NCBI GenBank assembly: GCA_963800725.1
Contig: CAWDCE010000021.1
Coordinates: 1-64,000, forward strand
Length of the DNA: 64,000 nt
Reading direction: 5' to 3'
From: Bog-473 sp963800725
GTDB lineage: Bacteria; Actinomycetota; Acidimicrobiia; Acidimicrobiales; RAAP-2
Shown: positions 59,917 to 64,000 of the stretch, piece after piece
Numbering within the stretch: position 1 is the first letter of the stretch
Layout of the letters: every line of letters begins with the position of its first letter
Notes under the pieces: generated by a model
The model's database searches: none
The model's input: only the letters and a program-made list of their open reading frames with translations
What the model was told of the DNA's origin: nothing
Translations under genes and position numbers: made by a program

Positions 59917-59933
59917 TACTACGAAGCGTAGTA
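59917..59933. promoter_or_regulatory. BlaI/CopY-type operator between divergent copA and PCuAC genes
   Basis: Perfect dyad TACTAC-GAAGC-GTAGTA in the 224-base gap between copA (minus) and the PCuAC gene (plus). It has the same arms and 5-base spacer as the sites upstream of COG4315 and, with TCCTAC/GTAGGA arms, of the repressor gene itself. One site here could control both divergent genes. Confidence 0.78.
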
Positions 59934-60055
59934 GCGATGCACGTTGCTGCGCCGTGCGGACACCGATCGGCTCAAACCATTCCCGATTCGCGGTGAGACG
60001 CTGTCCGCAAGACGGCCCGAGCGCGCCACAACGCAGAGAAAGGTCAGTTGGCAAA

Positions 60056-60565
60056 GTGAGAAATGGATTGACGCCTAAACGCTCATTTGTCGTCCTGCGA
60101 GCAGCAGCCATCTTGTCGATTGCCGTGCAGTTGGGGTTGACGTCAATCGCGGCACAGGCCACGCCCTCAGAGATTGTGGGGCGAGTAGGGCACCTCGAGG
60201 TAACCAACGCCTTCCTGCCGGATCCAGCGAGCCCCAATGTGGCCGCTGTCTATCTCACGGTCAAGAATACGGGAAGCAGCTCCGACACTCTGGTTTCGGT
60301 CTCATCGCCCATCGCATCCGACTCCATGTTGATGAGTGAAGATGGCCACGGATCCTTCGGTTCAATGACCATGCTGCGCCAGCTACGGGTCCCAGCCCAC
60401 GGTCAGGCTTCACTCAGACCTGGACATGACCATGTCATGCTGCAGCTCCCCAAGATCCAATTCAAGCTCGGCCAGAGTGTTCCAGTGACCTTGCGATTCG
60501 CCAAAGCAGGATCAGTCACCATTAGGGTGCCGGTGGTGCCACTGAGCCGAATTCTTGGCAACTAG
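60056..60565 (+). CDS. PCuAC-type periplasmic copper chaperone
   Basis: Secreted Cu(I)-binding protein that hands copper to cytochrome oxidase or keeps it bound outside the cell. From the GTG at 60056 (AGAAAGG about 15 bases before) it has about 169 residues: a signal peptide (VVLRAAAILSIAVQLGLTSIAAQA), then VAAVYLTVKNTGSSSDTLVSV. The metal motif follows as DSMLMSEDGHGSFGSMTML, then VPAHGQASLRPGHDHVML, giving the H/M-x10-M-x21-H-x-M arrangement of the family. Divergent from copA across a shared operator. Convergent with the M56 protease gene. Confidence 0.9.
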   Translation: MRNGLTPKRSFVVLRAAAILSIAVQLGLTSIAAQATPSEIVGRVGHLEVTNAFLPDPASPNVAAVYLTVKNTGSSSDTLVSVSSPIASDSMLMSEDGHGSFGSMTMLRQLRVPAHGQASLRPGHDHVMLQLPKIQFKLGQSVPVTLRFAKAGSVTIRVPVVPLSRILGN

Positions 60566-60640
60566 TTTCAAATCCAGTCACTCAGCATCCGACGAATAGT
60601 CGCTCTATCTCGATCGAACTGAAGTCAATGTTCGCTCCCC

Positions 60641-61555
60641 CTACAACGCAAACATTGCCGCAAGCGGAACCGCAATGACCGCCGTCGCCGCAATTCCGGC
60701 GAGCATCGCCGTACACCTTGAAGTTCGTCGGTTACCAAGCAGACGCTCCACTCGCTCTGGAACTCCGATCGAAGAGACCGAAAATGCGCATTTTGGAGTC
60801 ATCCCCGCCGTCGCCATGGACACGAGTGCCGAGACGAGTGATCTGGGATTGTAGAGACGGGCGGCATAGTCGTCGGCCGCCATCTCTAAGAGTCCAGCAA
60901 CGGCTTGCGGCGCGAGCCGTGCATAGGGCACCCATCGAAAAAGCTCACTGAATCCCGCCAATGGCAGCATGACCAGTCCGTGATGCTCGTTTGCGTGGCC
61001 CCGTTCGTGCTCGATTACCGCGGCAAGCTCGTTGCGGTCGAGCAGTCGCACTGCTCCAGCACTAATGACGATGCGTGGCCGGAGACCCGGCACGCAATAC
61101 ACGACCGCCGAAGGATGGTCAAGCACAACCGTGCCAGCCGGCGCTGGCCCATTGCTCGACAGCAGATTGAGGAGGTGGCGATGGCGAGCCCGAGCGACGG
61201 CGGTGCGGATGGTGACAAACGTCAAGAGACTCAAGAGCACAATCCCAAGGTCGGCCGCGAGCGTGAGACCTAAGGCGTCGGGAACACCCAAACCATCAAG
61301 AGGTCGGCCGTTGGCAGCACCATCAACCAACGCGATCACTCCGGACGCGAAGCCACGGTGGAATCTCTCAGTCGCAACGCAGAGACCGGCGCCGATCCCG
61401 GCAATCATGGCGCTCGCGCCGATTGCCTGCCAGAGACCAACGGCGGCCCGCGGAGCTCGCGATACCCAGGCCGACCGAGACAGCCTGAGACTTACGGGAC
61501 CAATGAGCAAGAAGACCAACAACGCGAGGACTGCAGCGGAATAATAGAGATTCAC
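60641..61555 (-). CDS. M56-family (BlaR1-like) membrane metalloprotease without sensor domain
   Basis: A 304-residue membrane protease. Hydrophobic segments lie near residues 2-22, 40-62, 95-115 and at the C-terminus. The zinc site is HERGH in LAAVIEHERGHANEHHG near residue 182, with the downstream Glu in LLEMAADDYAARL near residue 225. In BlaR1/MecR1 such a protease cleaves the BlaI/MecI repressor after a signal from a fused penicillin-binding domain; that domain is absent here, as in many actinobacterial homologues. The GTG start overlaps the blaI-type stop (ACGTGA). It probably inactivates the coupled repressor in response to a membrane or copper signal, which is inference. Confidence 0.88.
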   Translation of the reverse strand: MNLYYSAAVLALLVFLLIGPVSLRLSRSAWVSRAPRAAVGLWQAIGASAMIAGIGAGLCVATERFHRGFASGVIALVDGAANGRPLDGLGVPDALGLTLAADLGIVLLSLLTFVTIRTAVARARHRHLLNLLSSNGPAPAGTVVLDHPSAVVYCVPGLRPRIVISAGAVRLLDRNELAAVIEHERGHANEHHGLVMLPLAGFSELFRWVPYARLAPQAVAGLLEMAADDYAARLYNPRSLVSALVSMATAGMTPKCAFSVSSIGVPERVERLLGNRRTSRCTAMLAGIAATAVIAVPLAAMFAL

Positions 61556-61922
61556 GTGGACTTGCCCTTCTTGGGAAGGGAGTTCTCATCGAGAGCGGCG
61601 CGCAATACGCGCGCCTCACGGGCGCTCATCCCCTTTGCGAAGCGGACAAGGACCGCATCTCGATCTGGGGACTTACCCAATGCTTCAACCATCAAGTCCG
61701 CCATATAATTCCGCGATTCGCGTGAGCCAGAAAAACGTGGGTGCGTCCTTGCGAGGTGCGCTCCACCAGCTTCTTTCGGCGAAGTCGATCGAGAATTGTC
61801 AGAACGGTCGTGTAGGCACGGTCCGGCAGCTGATCAGCCACCTGGCGTCCAGAAAGGGGCTGATCCATCGAATCCCACAAGATGTCCATAACCTTGCGCT
61901 CAAGCTCGCCCAATCCAGCCAT
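61552..61922 (-). CDS. BlaI/MecI/CopY-family repressor, one frame break
   Basis: Winged-helix repressor of the Penicillinase_R family. The N-terminus (MAGLGELERKVMDILWDSMDQPLSGRQVADQL) and wing (AYTTVLTILDRLRRKKLVER) give the DNA-binding domain, including the TTVLTILDRL recognition helix. The open frame ends early at 61692; a missing A near 61712 breaks it, and the next frame continues NYMADLMVEALGKSPDRDAVLVRFAKGMSAREARVLRAALDE to a TGA at 61552. Joined length is about 123 residues, as in the family. A dyad lies 45-61 bases before the start, so it should repress itself. Operon with the M56 protease. Confidence 0.9.
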
Positions 61923-61966
61923 TGTTTATCCCCTCGCCATCTTCGCCTGCCACTCCGACCTCCAGA

Positions 61967-61983
61967 TCCTACGTAGTGTAGGA
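61967..61983. promoter_or_regulatory. BlaI/CopY-type operator upstream of the repressor gene
   Basis: Dyad TCCTAC-GTAGT-GTAGGA, 6-bp arms with a 5-base spacer, 45 bases before the repressor ATG. It shares the CTAC-N5-GTAG core with the copA and COG4315 sites but differs in the outer bases, which might set a weaker, autoregulatory affinity. Confidence 0.65.
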
Positions 61984-62167
61984 GAAGGCCAAACAATGGC
62001 CAAGTCTTCGACTCCGCGACTGCGTAAGTCGGAGCAATGACTGCAGCCGCCACATGGCGCTACGAAGCCCTATCGACAAGGCAGCCAAACCAACACGGAC
62101 TCTGAGCTCCCTGCCATCTCGCTCAATGCCCATCGAGGCCATACAGCACCGACCGGGTGCTCGGGAA

Positions 62168-62205
62168 TTCCTCACACTTGGTGCGGGAACTCACCAAGTG
62201 AGGAA
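62168..62205. other. Bulged inverted repeat at the island's right edge
   Basis: TTCCTCACACTTGGTG (62168-62183) pairs with CACCAAGTGAGGAA (62192-62205) with a 2-base bulge and an 8-base loop. No T run follows on either strand. It could be a terminator-like structure, a mobile-element remnant or an operator. Confidence 0.45.
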
Positions 62206-62338
62206 CTCCGTCGAGCCTTGTCAACGAAGCCTTGTCAGTAGCCCACCACAAGCAGGGCCCTCTACGCGAGCCCGAAGCTTGCAGCGGTAGCAACCACGTC
62301 GCACGGCCACGCTTGAGCACCTGAGTCCCCGCCTGCGC

Positions 62339-63313
62339 TCAGGTTTTCGGGATCAGGCTCTGCAGTACGAATTGCCCGTTTTCGCTATAGGTCGATGTGC
62401 CGAATGGGGTGACGGTACGCACATGGATGGTTCGCTGATTCTCGAGCGGCAGCCCCGACTTCGCGTCGTACCACAGGTCATCGCGTTCGGTGCCGACCTG
62501 GGGTCCGCTCAGGCGCCACTGCACCTCGACGTGCACCGACCGAATCTCGCGCCCGGCGACATGGAGGATCGGCTGGCCGACAAAACGAGTCGCACCGAGA
62601 CTGACCAAGGAGCCGTGAATCTGGGTCGAGGTCCCGGTGCAGCGTGCGGGCCACACCGTGGTGGTCGATGGAGTCGCCGGGATACTCAGCAACGCCACAG
62701 GGCATTGCAGCGTCGAGAGGTTGGTCTCGGCGATGGGTCCGATCATCCAACGCTGCCAGACCAGTCCACCCGTCTCGGCGAGGCCCGCGGGGCGATCGCA
62801 ATAGTTCCAGCTTTGCCAGTGATTGGTTGAATAGTCGATGCGGAAACTCCAACACCCGTTGGCGCTGACCTCGACGGTGCCCGGCAAGGTCGGACCCTCC
62901 GCCTGTTTGAGCGGCGGCAATGAAAGACGGTCGGTGCCCGAACCGCGGTAGTCGTAGACACCGGGTGCGGGATGGACACCCGGGTCAGCTGAGGGGTCGC
63001 CGTGAAATTGACTGACTGCTTGGTCCACACTCACGGGGCGGGCCCGCCCCTCGATGGTCAGCACGATCGAGACCACCACAAAAATTGCGACCGCCCCCAA
63101 AAGGGCCAGGAGTGCGGTGCGGATCCAATGATGTCGCCTCGGACGAGCCGCGGCGTCCGGCGCCGCTATTGCCTCCGAGTCGGGTTCGGTGTCACTGCGT
63201 TGCACCAAACCATCGTGGGCCCGGTCGCGGCCGCTGCACAGTGCCGAAGGTCCTCCCACGTTGACGAAAGGATCCTCTGTTGAGCATTTTGCGCTTGGGG
63301 GCGGGCGCAACAA
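62339..63313 (-). CDS. Membrane-anchored extracytoplasmic protein of unknown function
   Basis: Up to 324 residues. A cytosolic, Asp/Ala-rich N-terminus precedes one membrane helix (IRTALLALLGAVAIFVVVSIVLTI, about residues 65-88; quoted as region only). The outer domain begins with GVYDYRGSGTDRLSLP and contains ANGCWSFRIDYSTNHWQSWNYC and LQCPVALLSI with cysteines that could pair. Later strands (HVEVQWRLSGPQVGTERDDLWYD, then SGLPLENQRT) look beta-rich. It resembles conserved actinobacterial secreted proteins, but I cannot name a family. The start is uncertain; a GTG near residue 37 (VQRSDTEPDS) is also possible. It and the downstream acyltransferase gene are on the same strand. Confidence 0.65.
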   Translation of the reverse strand: MLRPPPSAKCSTEDPFVNVGGPSALCSGRDRAHDGLVQRSDTEPDSEAIAAPDAAARPRRHHWIRTALLALLGAVAIFVVVSIVLTIEGRARPVSVDQAVSQFHGDPSADPGVHPAPGVYDYRGSGTDRLSLPPLKQAEGPTLPGTVEVSANGCWSFRIDYSTNHWQSWNYCDRPAGLAETGGLVWQRWMIGPIAETNLSTLQCPVALLSIPATPSTTTVWPARCTGTSTQIHGSLVSLGATRFVGQPILHVAGREIRSVHVEVQWRLSGPQVGTERDDLWYDAKSGLPLENQRTIHVRTVTPFGTSTYSENGQFVLQSLIPKT

Positions 63314-63346
63314 AACACCGAGCCGCCTCAGAGTGCTACGTCGGGA

Positions 63347-64000
63347 CTAGCGCTCCGCCAGGTGCAACGGGGTGAGCCCGTAACGCAACAGATGCGCACA
63401 GCCGTCGATTACCGGATGCGGTCGTTCGGCGTGGAGCCGGTCCAAAGTGTGCTGCATGGCGCCGGTGATCTCGCGATAGCAGGCATCGACCACTTCGCTG
63501 TCTTCGGCGGCTTCGGGTCCTAATGCGCTCCAGTCAATGGGGGGCAGGAATTCGACCGTGATGCTCGAGGGCATCGGGAGCGGCGGCGTCAAGATCGACG
63601 TGACCCCGAACGGACCGAGGACGATCGGGAAGACCTTTATCCGCAGGCGATCCAACTTCAAGGCCCGAGCGAGCCGATCGCCGCGCGACACCACGACGAC
63701 CGCGTTGTGACTGCCGTGCGCCACGACCGGGACCACCGGCACCCCGGTGCGAAGGGCGAGGCGGACGAATCCCTTGCGCTGCGAGAAGTCGATCCGATCA
63801 CGCTTGGTCCAAGGACGACACGCTTCGGCGTCGCCACCGGGATAGTCGAGGACCGCCGCACCTTGAGCGAGGAGGCGTTCGGCTTCTTCACCGCTGGCCG
63901 CTACCCCACCAAGGCGGCGGATGGCCGAGCCCACCCCAGGGATGGCAAGTAAGAGGTCGTAGACCAAGGCATAGGACGGCACCTCGAGCCCCCGACGAGC
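63347..64000 (-). CDS. Lysophospholipid acyltransferase-like protein (PlsC/DGAT type), truncated by the window edge
   Basis: C-terminal 215 or so residues of a glycerolipid acyltransferase. The frame is open to the right edge of the window, so the start and the usual N-terminal NHxxxxD catalytic block lie outside. Visible are a hydrophobic stretch (YALVYDLLLAIPGVGSAIRRLGG), VLDYPGGDAEACRPWTKRDRIDF (the PGG-x-x-E-type acceptor motif), GFVRLALRTGVPVVPVVAHGSHNAVVV and a C-terminal helical part. The PGGD variant and the length resemble DGAT/MGAT-like and actinobacterial membrane-lipid acyltransferases. Its substrate is unknown. Confidence 0.85.
   Translation of the reverse strand, partial: ARRGLEVPSYALVYDLLLAIPGVGSAIRRLGGVAASGEEAERLLAQGAAVLDYPGGDAEACRPWTKRDRIDFSQRKGFVRLALRTGVPVVPVVAHGSHNAVVVVSRGDRLARALKLDRLRIKVFPIVLGPFGVTSILTPPLPMPSSITVEFLPPIDWSALGPEAAEDSEVVDACYREITGAMQHTLDRLHAERPHPVIDGCAHLLRYGLTPLHLAER

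Larger units (their letters stand above)
61923..62338. other. Intergenic region upstream of the blaI-type gene
   Basis: About 416 bases with no supportable gene. It holds the operator at 61967-61983 and a hairpin at 62168-62205. The right part has the composition of the island; the core-like gene at 62339 is more GC-rich, so the island boundary falls about here. Confidence 0.45.

Overview
This is a 64 kb, mostly GC-rich chromosomal window from an actinobacterium. Acidimicrobiia or a related deep lineage is my best guess, not proven. The support is the actinobacterial gene order uvrC-rapZ-yvcK-gap-pgk-tpiA-secG and pdtaR-polA-rpsA / coaE-uvrB-uvrA, an ANTAR regulator of PdtaR type, a GTG-rich start-codon set and many ATGA/GTGA operon overlaps. 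At least 30 apparent single-base frame breaks are scattered through the window. Several lie in genes a cell needs (pgk, nadA, coaE, polA), and those I traced sit in or beside short homopolymers. I therefore read most of them as consensus errors of an unpolished assembly. Genes are given at full extent with the breaks noted.

Region by region. 1-4.4 kb is a small accessory segment: two poorly known genes, a palindrome-rich non-coding stretch and a heavily frame-broken serine recombinase, ending at tRNA-Leu(GAG). A 13-bp copy of the tRNA 3' end sits at positions 13-25, so the segment may be an integrated element. 4.5-20.7 kb is core: a solute-binding lipoprotein, secG, glycolytic genes, yvcK, rapZ, uvrC, divergent nadA, uvrA, an NTF2-like gene, uvrB and coaE. 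20.7-35.1 kb is a surface glycan cluster: two acyltransferase-3 proteins, several polyprenyl-sugar-type membrane glycosyltransferases, GT2 and GT4 enzymes, a flippase, a DUF2304 protein and a UDP-galactopyranose-mutase-like flavoprotein. 35.1-39.8 kb is a dppBCDF-type peptide/nickel importer plus an ATP-grasp enzyme. 39.85-46.2 kb is core again: rpsA, polA, pdtaR, a coiled-coil protein and menC. The 20-39.8 kb block separates genes that are close neighbours in other actinobacteria.

From tRNA-Leu(CAA) at 46.25 kb to about 62.3 kb lies a visibly less GC-rich island. It holds a TetR-MMPL-P450 group with a candidate operator, then a copper and extracytoplasmic thiol set: VKOR with a DUF929 thioredoxin-like partner, a large Met-rich membrane protein, an SCO1-like lipoprotein, a COG4315-type protein, a DUF5134 protein, a CopA ATPase, a PCuAC chaperone, and a BlaI/CopY-type repressor with an M56 metalloprotease. 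Matching dyads (TACTAC-N5-GTAGTA type) lie upstream of copA/PCuAC, of the COG4315-SCO1 operon and of the repressor gene itself. This suggests one protease-repressor circuit controls the whole copper set, which is the most interesting system in the window. The last 1.7 kb returns to core-like sequence: a membrane-anchored protein of unknown function and a truncated acyltransferase.
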